The position numbers and the translations under genes were made by a program. Shown here piece after piece: positions 34,201 through 62,935 of a stretch of 64,000 nt of DNA. The stretch's first letter is position 1, and the number at the start of each line of letters is the position of its first letter. The stretch is from Takifugu bimaculatus (lineage: Eukaryota > Chordata > Actinopteri > Tetraodontiformes > Tetraodontidae): contig CP034975.1 of NCBI GenBank assembly GCA_004026145.2, forward strand, positions 3,698,398 to 3,762,397. The letters are read 5' to 3'. The notes below the pieces were generated by a model. That model saw only the letters and a program-made list of their open reading frames with translations, did no database searches and was not told the DNA's origin.

Positions 34201-36334
34201 TGTCTGCGTACAGCAGCCACAAAGATGAGGTAACGTTATAGAGGGAGTTGAGGTCTGTGTGTAACATGTTAAAGCCATGATGGAATCAAATGACTCACTG
34301 AAACAGGAGGGACAGAGCTTATGATGCAGTCACTGGACTGGACTGTCTAGTCTTCTCTGGGTTGGGCCTTTTTATTAATATCCATACTTGTTGATTCACA
34401 CAGGTGACGCATGGCCGTATCACACACAGACACACACACTTCTGTTCTAAGCACTATGGTATGACACAGGAGTCCAGACCCACTCCTGGAAGGCTGCAAA
34501 CCACCCAGGATTTCTGTCCTACCTCGTAGACAAAGGTCTTATCTGGGATCCCACTTTTCCTTGTTGACAGCATTTTTCCTGCCTGGAAGGATGGAAAAGC
34601 TGGTGATCTGTGGCCCGCCAGGACTGGGTCTCAACACCAGTTGTCTAGATAGTTTTATGTGTGAACATCTTCACACACATGAATGTTGCAGACTAAAACA
34701 AGTGGACTAAAAGACCACCAGTTCTGTATGAGAAAAATAAGTTATTTCTTCCATCACAGGCTCGTCCGGCTTCGGTTTCAGCTCACTGCAGGGCTTTTCT
34801 TTTGCTGACCTGGCCCAAAACACTGAAGGATTTGCATTTGGATCTAAAGGTTGGCTATCATTTTACATTTGAGTAGTGTTTTTTACTCTTTAGATATATT
34901 TTCTTAATGTTTCTCCTTTATGAAGACCCCAACTTCACATGGGATAACGCTGGAGCGACGTTGTTTGGGACAGCAGCACCTCCAGCTCCTAAAAACAATG
35001 ATGAGGAAAGTGATGATGAGGAGGCGCCTAATGATCTGGACATTCACTTTGAGCCAATAGTTTCATTACCAGAGGTACAATTACAATCTTGAGGGCAACT
35101 TATATTGGTGGACTCTTAAGTCATTTGGAGTTCGAAAAAGACGCGCATCTCATTTTGTCTCCCAGGTGGAGACAAAGTCCGGAGAGGAGGACGAGGAAAT
35201 CCTTTTCAAAGAACGCGCCAAGCTCTATCGTTGGGACCGGACCCTCGACCAATGGAAGGAGCGCGGCACCGGTGACATCAAGATCCTCTTTCACCCAACC
35301 AAACATTCCTACCGCATCCTGATGAGAAGAGAGCAGGTGCTGAGAGTTTGTGCCAATCACGTCATCACAAGGCGGATGGAACTCCAACCCATGAGCGCCT
35401 CGGCCAACGCGCTCATCTGGACCGCCACCGACTACGCAGGTAAATGGGCTAATAATGTAAATTCTTTTAAACTGCACTTTGAAATGTGAAGGGTTCTGCT
35501 TAAAAATGAATTCCTGTTGCTGTCACGATTTATATTTTCATGGTTTTTTGTTTTTTTTTTACACCAGAGGGCAACGGTGTTGTCGAGCAGCTTGCGGCTA
35601 AATTTAAAACCGCAGAGATCGCTGAATCCTTCAAGAAAGCCTTCTGTGGATGTCAGAAGAACATGGACCTCACCGATGGCGATTCTACGAGTGCCTCCGC
35701 ACATCAGATGTCCAGAATCCAGGAGCACTCCAGAGACACGAACCCACGGGTGTTCCTCAAAGTGGCAGCCAACGATGAACCGCTTGGGATCGTCACCATT
35801 GAGCTGTTCTCGCATATCGTCCCCAAGACTGCTGAGAACTTCAGGGTTCTCTGTACCGGGGAGAGAGGTTTTGGATTTAAGAACTCCATCTTCCACAGGG
35901 TGATACCAGACTTCATGTGTCAGGTGAGGCTTCACATTCGACACGTTATTTTTTTTTAACGAGCACAGACCAGAATTCTCAAGCGACCGAACCATCACTG
36001 TGTCTCATCCCGTCCGTCTCCCTCACAGGGCGGCGACATCACCAAAAGCGATGGTTCAGGAGGTAAATCCATCTATGGCAACAAGTTTGAAGACGAGAAC
36101 TTCGACGTCAGGCACACGGGCCCGGGTGTTCTTTCTATGGCCAATCACGGACGGGACACCAACAGCTCACAGTTCTTCATCACCCTAAAGAAGGCCGAAC
36201 ACCTCGACTTCAAACACGTTGCCTTTGGACGGGTTCAGGATGGAATGGATGTGGTGCAGAAAATGGGAGAGCTGGGCACCAAGGAAGGAGCACCTTCCAA
36301 GAAGCTTGTCATCACCGAGTGTGGGCAGCTTTAG
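19223..36334 (+). CDS. ranbp2: RANBP2 (Nup358), 29 coding exons
   Basis: Giant nucleoporin of the cytoplasmic pore filaments. Exons: 19223-19294, 20027-20094, 20565-20676, 20828-20980, 21178-21408, 22220-22362, 22516-22711, 22822-22962, 23092-23251, 23395-23576, 23703-23902, 24111-24234, 24431-24592, 24738-24875, 24977-25108, 25643-25864, 25955-26038, 26346-26487, 26695-26789, 26876-31278, 32443-32616, 32980-33066, 33244-33413, 33688-33901, 34760-34849, 34926-35074, 35166-35439, 35568-35923, 36029-36334. Phases agree at every junction except for one extra G in the giant exon near 30,113. Without it the protein is 2,992 residues (human about 3,224). Start MRRSKVEVDRY matches vertebrate RANBP2. 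Domains: TPR/helical N-terminus, FG repeats, RanBD1, five zinc fingers, RanBD2, RanBD3, IR1-IR2 SUMO E3 module, RanBD4, cyclophilin. As sequenced, the frame would stop at 30,146-30,148 after 2,009 residues. Confidence 0.95.
22098..22172. repeat. TA/TACA-rich simple repeat in RANBP2 intron
   Basis: Alternating GT, TA and TACA blocks in the intron between exons 5 and 6 of RANBP2. Non-coding. Confidence 0.8.
23273..23290. repeat. poly-C run in RANBP2 intron
   Basis: Eighteen C in a row, 21 bases after the exon ending at 23,251. Such runs are prone to length error in sequencing. Confidence 0.95.
25109..25642 (+). other. ranbp2: RANBP2 GC-AG intron 15
   Basis: Exon 15 ends ...GAC AAG at 25,108 and is followed by gcaggttc. 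The next exon starts at 25,643 after tacag. Only the GC donor keeps the frame (DIDK|IPISMEE). Using the nearby GT (25,113) would shift it. The right half of this intron is the left edge of the duplicated segment. Confidence 0.75.
26876..31278 (+). other. ranbp2: RANBP2 giant exon: FG, RanBD1-3, zinc fingers
   Basis: One 4,403-nt exon. It contains a Pro/Gln-rich FG region (26,876-27,600) and RanBD1 (27,629-28,040, signature EWKERGIGNVKIL). Five RanBP2-type zinc fingers follow, near 28,130, 28,444, 28,624, 28,789 and 28,906, each W-x-C-x2-C...C-x2-C (human has eight). RanBD2 is at 29,618-30,055 (QWKERGVGILKIL). A linker with the LEWD motif at 30,249-30,260 follows, then RanBD3 (30,504-30,930) and a Ser/Thr-rich tail. 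One extra G in 30,113-30,115 (the duplicate's units have GG here) shifts the frame. The exon length is 2 mod 3 where the flanking phases need 1, which independently shows one surplus base. Confidence 0.9.
31279..32442. other. RANBP2 intron 20
   Basis: Its first 205 bases (to about 31,484) are shared with the duplicate, which marks the right edge of the duplicated segment. The rest is unique and holds no feature I recognise. The duplicate lacks a 28-base piece of this intron near its start. Confidence 0.6.
32443..33413 (+). other. ranbp2: RANBP2 IR1-M-IR2 SUMO E3 exons
   Basis: Three exons (32443-32616, 32980-33066, 33244-33413) encode the internal-repeat module that in mammals binds UBC9 and SUMO-RanGAP1 and has E3 activity. 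IR1 shows the SUMO-interacting hydrophobic run VEIVFV, then PTAEQ and LPPTFFCYQN. IR2 shows VVWEKKPTAEE and LPPTFFCGL. Both LPPTFFC motifs and the WEKKPT motif are intact, so the ligase core is probably functional. The duplicate lacks all three exons. Confidence 0.9.
33502..33588. repeat. perfect 33-bp inverted repeat in RANBP2 intron
   Basis: Arms 33,502-33,534 and 33,556-33,588 are exact reverse complements over 33 bases, with a 21-base spacer. RNA from either strand would form a long uninterrupted hairpin. It sits in the intron between the IR2 exon and the next RANBP2 exon, 88 bases past the donor. I see no terminal target duplication and no known element. Confidence 0.9.
34926..36334 (+). 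other. ranbp2: RANBP2 RanBD4 and cyclophilin exons
   Basis: The last four exons encode RanBD4 (from IHFEPIVSLPE near 35,041 to about 35,660, signature QWKERGTGDIKIL) and a C-terminal cyclophilin-type domain (about 35,741-36,331). Cyclophilin landmarks FHRVIPDF (the Arg and Phe of the active site), GKSIYG, MANHGRDTNSSQFFIT and LDFKHVAFG are present. The protein ends ITECGQL, stop TAG 36,332-36,334. Confidence 0.9.
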
Positions 36335-36915
36335 CTTTGGCTTTTCCATTGATGACGGGACTATCCATCACCTTCATCGTATGACGATGGTTTGTCACAA
36401 TGAACTGGATTAGTGTGTTCTCTAAAACTGTCGCCACACATTGGAGTTGAGATGTGGGATGAAGCAGGAATGGTCAGAACTTGGCCATGTATCTTTGTTA
36501 CATCTGTCGATCAGTTCCAGGCATTTGTTAATAATTATATGAGGTTTTTCTATGTCTGTTTTGGCTTGCATTATGTTGTGTTTCAATGTGCTGGTTCTCT
36601 CCGTTACAATTGTGCATCTCATTTTTTACTTAAAATGGTCTTAATTATAAAAGGCCCGAACGTTTGAATGTTTGCTTTTAATTGCAGCCTTTTCTGTTCA
36701 CTTGCACCGTCACCCTATGGATCACTGGCATCCCATCACATTCACAGATTTTAGCAGATTATTGGATTCATGCTGATACAACCTTTAATGTTGTCTCGCT
36801 ATCGATAGCTGCCATCGTCTAGAAGATGATCATCATATACTGAGATTATCACAGCACAAATTATGCTTGTTTTAGAAGAAAATGCTGATATAATAAAGTT
36901 GACTTGGAGGGAATG
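36335..36915 (+). terminator. ranbp2: RANBP2 3'UTR and poly(A) signal
   Basis: The region is AT-rich and non-coding after the RANBP2 stop. The best polyadenylation signal is AATAAA at 36,892-36,897, so the transcript probably ends near 36,910-36,920. No other gene is visible here. Confidence 0.55.
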
Positions 36916-37189
36916 ACTTGGACTTGTGATAAATGTTTAAAAAACACTTGGACAATAACTCCAGAAGATGGGTGAAAAGGTGCTTGAAAGTTTCACATTT
37001 GTGTGATTTGACAAAGGGTAAAATTGTAGTCCTAAAAGCCAAATATGATAATGCTGCTAATTTAAGTTAAAGTTAATATTGCACTAGTTATTTTTATACT
37101 CGCTGAGGAATTCTGCATAACCATATATGTCTTTTTTTGAAGAGGTGTCTATTGAAGCAACAAACTCTATTTCCCCACGTTGTAACAAA

Positions 37190-37880
37190 CCTGTAGTAAG
37201 GTTACATAATGTAATGGGTTATCTAACCTATAAAGTGATTGCTTGGTGATCTGGGGTAGAGAGAGAATGATCCTTAGAAGAGAAAATATCCAGTGAGCAG
37301 CAGTTCTGTGGACATAAAGGCCTTGATGCTGTCAGAGGAGAATGGGCAGACTGCTTTCAGATGATGGGACGAGAGTAACTTAACCACTCGTCACAACCAA
37401 GAAATACAGAATACCATCTCTGAACGCAGAGCACGTCCAACCTTGGGTACAGCAGAAGACCAGAACAACTCTTGTCAGCTAAGAACAGGAAAGTGAGGCT
37501 GCGACATTCAGATGGTAGGGTGAGAATTTAGCGTCGCCAATATGAAAGGATGGCTCTATCCCACCTAGTATCAACAGTTCAGGCTGGTGATGGAACGGCA
37601 TGAGGGATATTTCTGGCACACTTTAGGCCCTGTAGTAGCAGGTGAGCCTTGTCTAACTGCACAGTCACCAGATCTCAACCCAACAGAACCCTTTGAGATA
37701 CTGTATGATGGAACGTGAGATTCACGTCATCGATGTGCAGCCACAAATCAGCTGTAACTGTCAATATGGACCAAAACCTATGAGGAACGTTTCCAAAACC
37801 TTGTTGAATCTATGCCGCGAAGAATTAAAGCGAACCTGAAGGCAAAACGGGGTCCAGCCTTTAACTAGCAGGGTGCACCA
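37190..37880 (+). mobile_element. degenerate Tc1-like transposon relic
   Basis: The stretch matches the recognisable consensus of a fish Tc1-like transposase. Near the 3' end 37,802-37,858 translates LVESMPRRIKANLKAKRGPA, the conserved transposase C-terminus. Upstream, CAGTCACCAGATCTCAACCC corresponds to the SPDLNP motif. Large internal pieces are missing and stops are frequent, so it is inactive. I could not define the terminal inverted repeats, so the limits are approximate. Confidence 0.75.
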
Positions 37881-38148
37881 CAATCGACGCATGCGCCGGA
37901 AGTACCCGGAAGAGATCGTCTTCCGGTTTTGGTATCTGTCTTAAAGTGTTTCGTTCCCAAATTAAGTAAAAATCAAAATAAACAATTTTAAAAAGGGTTT
38001 CGTTCACGCCATAAAGTAGCGACGCATGCGCAACGCCGTTTCTGCCGGCTTCTGCTATTGTTAAACCACTTCCTGTTTAAAATGTGAAGAGGAGTCCCTC
38101 CGCGGTCACGTCATAGCTGCGTAAATGCGGCGCCCCGCCACGACCTCG

Positions 38149-38162
38149 CTCTTTTTCCTCTC
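38149..38162 (+). promoter_or_regulatory. tpt1: TPT1 5' TOP tract
   Basis: A pyrimidine tract CTCTTTTTCCTCTC lies 62 nt before the TPT1 start codon within GC-rich promoter sequence. TPT1 mRNAs are known TOP mRNAs, starting with C plus a pyrimidine run and regulated by mTOR/LARP1. Transcription probably starts at or near 38,149. Confidence 0.6.
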
Positions 38163-38224
38163 GTGCGCTGGGAAGCGGCAGGCCTGCTCGGCTCTCTGGA
38201 AGTTATAACACCTAAAGTCGAAAA

Positions 38225-39633
38225 ATGATTATCTACAAGGACGTCATCACCGGTAATCCATCCCGTTTCATCTCCCCGTCGAGGTCCAATTGCGTCGCTG
38301 GTTTGGGCCGCGCCAGTAATTTTGATTATCGCATATTGGTCGTGTTAGCAGGCTAGCTCCTCCGCGAGGCTCTTTTAGCCCGAAGCTAATCAGCCCCGCT
38401 ATTCGTCGACGCTCATTCTTGTTGGCTCCAATCTGGGGCCATTGTTCATGTGCGGTTAAAAGTTTCCAGAAACAAAAAGAGTAACTCAATTTCTCGTTCC
38501 TTAAATGATATGTGACTGTCTTTTATGTGGTCTCTACGTATTATATTGCCTTTAGTCGCCATTTTATTGGTAAAGAAAGAAACATCGGAATAGCTGGACA
38601 TGTGACTTATTTTAGCCACTAGTGGGTCCCACAATTATCGATACTCTTGTGTAATGTTGGGGATTTAACTGCTGAACTAACGCGTACTTTCCTTTGGACG
38701 TCGCAGAGGATGAGTTGTTTTCGGAGAACTTCAAAATTAAGGTGTCCGAAGATGGAATGTTCTACGAGGTTGTCGGGAAGGTAAACAGACTTTTCTTTAA
38801 GTCACTAGCGTCGCTGCTTTTCTGATTCTTTAAAGTTATTTTTCTCAGCTAATGCGTTACCACCCAATTGAGATTTGCTGAAAACGGGTTCTCGATGTTT
38901 CCTGTCCTTTTGTCCAGAGGGTGACCAGAAAAAACGATGGGATCGATGGCTCTTTGATTGGAGCCAATGCCTCTGCTGAGGAGCTGGAGGAGGGCACGGA
39001 AGAAGGCACCATCACCGACGTCGACATCATCCTCAACCACAACCTCCAGCCGTCCGCATTCTCCAAAAAATCCTACCAGATCTACGTCAAAGATTACATG
39101 AAGTCGTAAGTGTGGCCGTTGGAGACGACTGTGCAGGGAGATGGTGCATATGGTCCATATGTAACACTGGTTCTGTTTGCCCGCTCAGCATCAAGAGTCA
39201 CCTGGAGGAACACAACCCAGAGAGAGTGGCAGACTTTATGAAGGGCGCTATGGCCGCCATTAAGCGAATCACATCGGACTTTGACAACTTCCAGGTAGCC
39301 ACTGGCGGCTTTGCCCCATTTCTCATGAAGTGCATGTTTCCATTAATGCTGAATTCACAGCAGTCTGCAGGTTCAGTGAGGTTGTGTTGACCAAGCGGTC
39401 CAAGTCGTATGTCCTAACTGGCTTTTATCACTCTACAGTTTTACACGGGTACCTCCATGAACCCGTCAGGTATTGCAGGAGCCTTGAACTATTATGAAGA
39501 TGGCATCACGCCATACATGCTCTTCTTCAAAGATGGCGTGGTTAGCGAGAAATTTGTAAGTATCCGTTGTTGATTCCAAGACTGTCTTGATGGTGTCTGA
39601 ATGTTAACACACATTCCTCTTTGGTTACAGTAA
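38225..39633 (+). CDS. tpt1: TPT1 (TCTP), complete, 6 coding exons
   Basis: Translationally controlled tumour protein, a small abundant cytosolic protein linked to growth control, calcium binding and translation. Exons 38225-38252, 38707-38780, 38918-39105, 39189-39294, 39439-39555 and the stop codon alone at 39631-39633. All junctions are GT-AG and phases agree, giving 171 residues (human 172). It starts MIIYKDVITGDELF-like (here GEDELFSENFKI). It contains the TCTP signatures IGANASAEE and GMFYEVVGK, and ends NYYEDGITPYMLFFKDGVVSEKF. ATTAAA at about 39,773 and AATAAA at 39,894-39,899 are candidate poly(A) signals. The gene appears intact. Confidence 0.97.
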
Positions 39634-39893
39634 CTACATTTCGAATGGCTCCTCAACCAGACCGCGAGCTCCAAATATCCTCCCCCATCAATGTCTACAG
39701 CCTCGGCTATGAAGCTCAGTTATTGGTCATCATTGAATAGATTTTAACAGTTTTGCTTTTGTGGCTTGGAAATTAAAGACTGAAGACACTGAAGTGAACC
39801 TGAGTGATATTGTTTAAGACAGTTTGAACTGCTGTTCCTTATGCAAGTCAACTTTCTTGGACTTCTCAAATTCCATTAATGTTTTTCCTTGAA

Positions 39894-39944
39894 AATAAAG
39901 TTTAGCGCCATCAGTCCTTTTTTGCCATTAGGATTTCCTTTATT
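39894..39944. terminator. facing poly(A) signals of TPT1 and GTF2F2
   Basis: AATAAA on the + strand at 39,894-39,899 (TPT1) and AATAAA on the - strand, read as TTTATT at 39,939-39,944 (GTF2F2), face each other 39 bases apart. Cleavage usually falls 10-30 nt downstream of each, so both 3' ends would land around 39,910-39,930. Confidence 0.55.
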
Positions 39945-40178
39945 GTGCCATAAGGTGTTGCAGACATGGACATCAAGCAGCAATGCTTTTTACCTGCTTC
40001 AAAACTTTCTGGACACTTCAGAGGGAAGAAAACTGGTTGTTGCATACAAGAAGCTTTGCAGAAGTTAGCAGAAGCACAGTTGATGCTTAAAATTGTAATA
40101 TAACCTAGAAAACTGCATCTTTATGAGGCGTATCCATTGAAAAGAACCCCCCCCGCACAGCTGATCTCAGGCGAAGCC

Positions 40179-57884
<17,706 letters not shown>

Positions 57885-59909
57885 CTACGACACGTGGCCG
57901 ATTCAGGGGTTAGTGACAACTCTCTGATCCAAAACAACATGATTATTATTGATTTCTGGATGGAAACTGAGTGACCGTGTGCGTGGAGCAGCCCACCTTA
58001 GAGGTCCGGGGGCTGGTTATCCCACTTTAAGAGGCATTATTACATGACATTTTTACCTTATCCTGCATCCCACATGGAGAGGAAACATCCCACATTTGTG
58101 CTGAATGCAGTCAGAATAATAATAATAGAAACCGGTAGCTAACAAGGTAAGTTACATCGCCACTTCAGCTCACATCACCTTAGATTTCAGGAAAAAATAG
58201 TAGCCGTTACAACAACTTATATACTGCACTAGGCCATTGCATTATCATTACGAATAAACCTGGAAGGCGTGTCAATGGTACATTTATGTCAACACGCTGT
58301 ATGCGCAGCTCATGAGAGCAGGTCTGCCTTTAGTCTGAAAACACGGAGAGTCCCAAAAACGGGCAGGGAAACAGTCGCCCTCGATGGACACGCATGCAGA
58401 CACTCTGAACAGTTTGAACATTAACGCTCTCCTGAGTGACTTCAGCCCCTCAACCCCTCAGCATTAAAGCCACTTTTGTTGCTCTACAAGTGGAGCTGCC
58501 TCCCAGCTCAAAGGAAAGTGCTTTGGGTTTTTTTTTTGAGTTGCAGATAACGTCCCCGGAGAGCGCTGGGAACTGGGCTGGAAACAAATCTGTATGCTGC
58601 ACCTTTTGGAGCTGTGGAACACTGTTGTGTGGTCTATTTGCGTGTGTGTGCACCTGTTGTCTGCAGCTACAGGGTTAAAATGTGGTGCACGGAGCATTAC
58701 TCACTGCTGTGAGCAAACTCCACATGGAAATTAGACAGCACCTCTCAACACAAGACCCCAAACCTAAAATCGTTTCTCATGGTCATGATGACTGTAACAA
58801 AGTAGACTCAAACCCTGTTGCAATGCTGGTATCCAGGATACAGTAAGGCTCCAAGCATATTCTTGCATTACTTTATATATCCAGTCTTTGGCATGAGATA
58901 GCAGCTGTATGTTGGATGTGGAACCAGACACTGGTTCAAATTTCATGTTAATCTGATTTATGTCTGTTCATCAGTTAAAGGGCCATTTCTATATTTCCAC
59001 ACTGAATCTGAATTAAGATTCACTGTGGATTCGTTTCTTGTTTTGGACGCAGTGTTTCTGATGGCTCACTGTGCAACAAAACAAACAGAAGGTTCAAATT
59101 CTTTGCGACGGGAGCAGATGTAGACAAAGCCAGTCAGGTACTTCAAACTTTCTGTCAGCACCAAGGCTGCGAACCACCTCGCCCATTATAAAATGCTGCC
59201 AATTTGGTGAACACAAGCATGGCCAGAAGTGAACATTTACCCAAACACAGATACACTGGATCATGCAGCCTCTCACCTCTGGTTTGCCTTGTTTCCTGTG
59301 AACAGATTAAAGGGGATAAATCATAGGAGACGTTTAACGATGAAGGCGTGGTAAGATGTCTGAAGGAACTTACTTTGCAATGCTAATCGTTCCTACTTCT
59401 CCTTTATCCGAGGCCCTCTCCCATTGCTGAGATAAATACCTGGGCACCTGTTGACAGGCGGGATTTGATGTCAAACTGATGAACATTTTGAAGATCATTA
59501 CCTGACAAACCAAACAACAACAACGCTACAAGCTGATGTTCCTGAGAAGCGACACCTAAAACGTGGCGGGGGGTCGAGCCGATAAACACGCTCAAATCAA
59601 CAACTGCGATGCGCTTAATGTCATTAAGAACGACTGAATCATTTATTTCTCACGAACCTTTACCAGCCAGACGCATTTGTTTTCTTTGGCTCCAGTTAGG
59701 TTGAGTTCAGTCTTATCTGTCATCTTGGTCGACGGTCAGTCACGGATTAACCAAACTCGTTTAATGATTTTAATCAGTCCAATTACGAAGAGAAGCGATC
59801 AATATTACTTCCGGTGATTATTTCAAAGTAAAAGACAGAGCCCTCATATTAACAACCGTTTTGTGAATTTGTTTTCAGTTTTGTCTACAGTACGTTTTTA
59901 TATTCTGCT

Positions 59910-59984
<75 letters not shown>

Positions 59985-62903
59985 TTTTACAAGTTAAAGT
60001 GTTTCTTTTTTCATGCAGTCACAGTCTCAGTCAACCATCCTCCTCATCAGCACAGTCTGAAAAATATTACTTAAATCAATAACAGCATCTTCACCTGAAC
60101 CCGAGACTGATGATCAGTCTGGAGCTGTAAGTGAAGTAAACCATTGGAAAATGCAGGTTTTTTCTGACAGTTGTGCCATCACTGTGTCTTCAGACTTATT
60201 GGAATTTATTACTGATTGGACTATTATTAAAATGGTTTTCATGCAATACTTAAAGCTCCTTAGGCCTTTTGAAGTGACTGCTGGGATCGATTGTAAGTTG
60301 AGCCTGTTCGATGGCTAAAATTAATTCTACTAAATTAATAATGTATTTGTTTTCAGGATCATTAGTGTTCTCTTTGCTGGGCATCGAGGGTGTAATTAGA
60401 AATGTAGTTTGTTTAGAAGGGAACTAAAATATGTATGCCAATAAAGAAAATGAGCATTTTGTACCAATTAGTTTTTATTAAGTTAAACTGAATATATCGA
60501 TACTTGTGAAAATTAATTTAAAAACTTAGTGGAAATTCTGTTGATTATTGTTTACAGTTCAAACCTTTATTAATGGACACAATATGGTCTACATGACTGG
60601 TAATATCTTTTTTATTATAACAAAATACATGTGGCTGGATTTAAGAGAGATTCCAGGTCGTGTGAAGGAGCATTTTTCACTGTTGGTCTTGTCTTCTGTA
60701 GGAAACTAATATCTAAAAACTGAAGGCACTGGTTATCCTCATTCTTTTGGTGGTTTTATTTTCCTGAGCAAATAAATTGGTTTAAGAGCGTTTTCCTCTG
60801 AAGACTGCGGTTACACTGCCACCTAATGGACAACTGCAGGAACTGCTCTACTTTTCGTCCTGGACGTGATCTACCCATCAAATCTAGATAGATTCTATCT
60901 AGACTGAGAGGATCTTTGTCATCTAATGAAGCCCGTCCAACACAAAAATCCGTACTGCTAAATGGGCCACTATTTGTCTGTCTGTACTTGTACTAGTCTT
61001 ATGATTAAGTTCTGTTTTTATTTCCTGGTCATTTAAACATAAATCTGTAAATTGCATGACAATTGTGCAGAACTTTTCCACACATGAAAGTGATCAATTT
61101 GCATTCCATTCCATGACACTGTCCTGTGGACCAAAGGCTGCAGGATGACCCATGTTTTGATGAGCGTACTTCCAGGTAACGTAAACATTTTTGCTTTTTA
61201 ATACACAACACATTTCCCCTGGCAGCATTTATTTATTTAGATTTTCATTTAATCCAGTTCCAGGAAAAATGGTGTAGTTGTGTTTACGTCTGTAGACGCA
61301 CCTTCCTGGGTAAATAATTATGCATATTTCAATAAAAACCTGCAGAGAATGAGTTACAGCAGATGTTAGTGGTCTTTGGTTTGACTCCAGAGTAAGTTCC
61401 TGTGCCTTTCAGTGGATCTCTTTGCTGAATGAGCCAGACCAAATCAGAAACTCTCAACAAAGATCTAATTCAAAAATGCAGATTTTGCTGTCACCACATT
61501 GATATTAGCCGGAAGTTACAGCAAGACATTGAGACGCAGCCTCCCAAATGTTGGCAGCAGTTTGCCTGCGCCATTGCAACGTGTTGAAAATGTGTCTTAC
61601 AGGTCAGAAAATATGAACCGGCAAGGGTGCTATCACTCTGATATGATCCTGAAAGCTCTTTTCATCAGGGATGAAATGGACTTGGCTCAAACTGACAAAA
61701 GCTTGTGGCTGTTAGCATTTTTTTTTCCATCCAAGGTCAGGCTCACTTTGAGGCATGTAGCAGGAGAAAAACCAGCATGGGTTCCTTAATTAAATGCCAT
61801 TCTTAATGGCAACGCCAACTTTCAGATGGCTGAAATGTTTCTGCTTCGATAGATAATTTTAAAAGCCCCTTTAAACTCGTCGCAGTCATAAGTGATAAAT
61901 TTTCCATGAAACTACATGTTCTCACTCTGTTGCTATGGCAGCAGTTGGCTGATTTTGCACAACAAATAATAATCATGAAAATACTGTAGGACCCCTGTGG
62001 CGACACACTGTACTAGACTTTCTTTTACTATCCTGGTTTATTTTAACACTAATTGCTTGGCTAATGTAACATCTGTTACATCCTAATGCACAGAAATGAC
62101 ACATGATGCCATCAATCATCTCTCCAGATTTAAAGCCTCCTTGTTTGATAAATCTAATAGAAATGAAAGTAAACACACTTGCATTCTTTAACCACAGCAC
62201 AGACCCACCTCTCCACCTTCTAAAACTCCACTTAGCTGCGTTTGTTGACACTTAATCTGAGTCTGTGCCATCTTAAATGCTCCATTATTAAATGCGCCGT
62301 CTACTCTCGAGTTCACCTTTCACTCCACGGCCGGGCATCGGTTCTAAGGTTTCTGCTCTGATTGTGATGAATGTACTACTTTCTGTCTGTGTCAATGCTG
62401 AATTAATTGAAGGCTTTGAAACTACGTTCACCTCAGTCCGAGGCTCCGCTGGAAAAGAAGCACTAAACCGTGACCCAAAACAAAAGCTGAAAGGTCGTGT
62501 ATAGACTATACATTAGTGACTGTGTGGGTTTTACATGGAGCTTGTTGCACCCGCTCATGTCAGTGCAGCACGTGTCACACAGTTGATGCGAATTTACTGT
62601 AAATACAAATACACAAGATGAGAAAAGTAATGGCTGAATTCTAGATGAGTTGGTGGGGGAGGGAGGGAGGGAGGGGGGGGGTTGCTGTAGACCCCCCTTG
62701 GAGTGCACACAGAAACTGTGCCAGGATGAATCGTGGTTGAAACCACATGCAGACAAAGTAGCTGTTTATAGCTGCATATGCCAGCAACATTGCATCTTAC
62801 AGAGGATTTCATATCTACTCTTCACCAATGAAACGGGCGTGCCTGCAAGAGTATTTATACATGCTGTAACACACGTACACTGTGAGTTCTGGTGGTGGTG
62901 GTG

Positions 62904-62935
<32 letters not shown>

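Noticed and set aside
38253..38706. A possible H/ACA snoRNA in a TPT1 intron, because human TPT1 hosts one
   Set aside because: I could not find a convincing H box, ACA box and paired hairpins by eye. A covariance-model search would decide.
59094..59276. Minus-strand frame with SPNWQHFIMGEVV, vaguely like the missing GTF2F2 N-terminal exon (SQQW...GRGEVG)
   Set aside because: Only W and GEV align, a residue must be deleted, and no acceptor/donor pair gives the required phase. Chance similarity is more likely.
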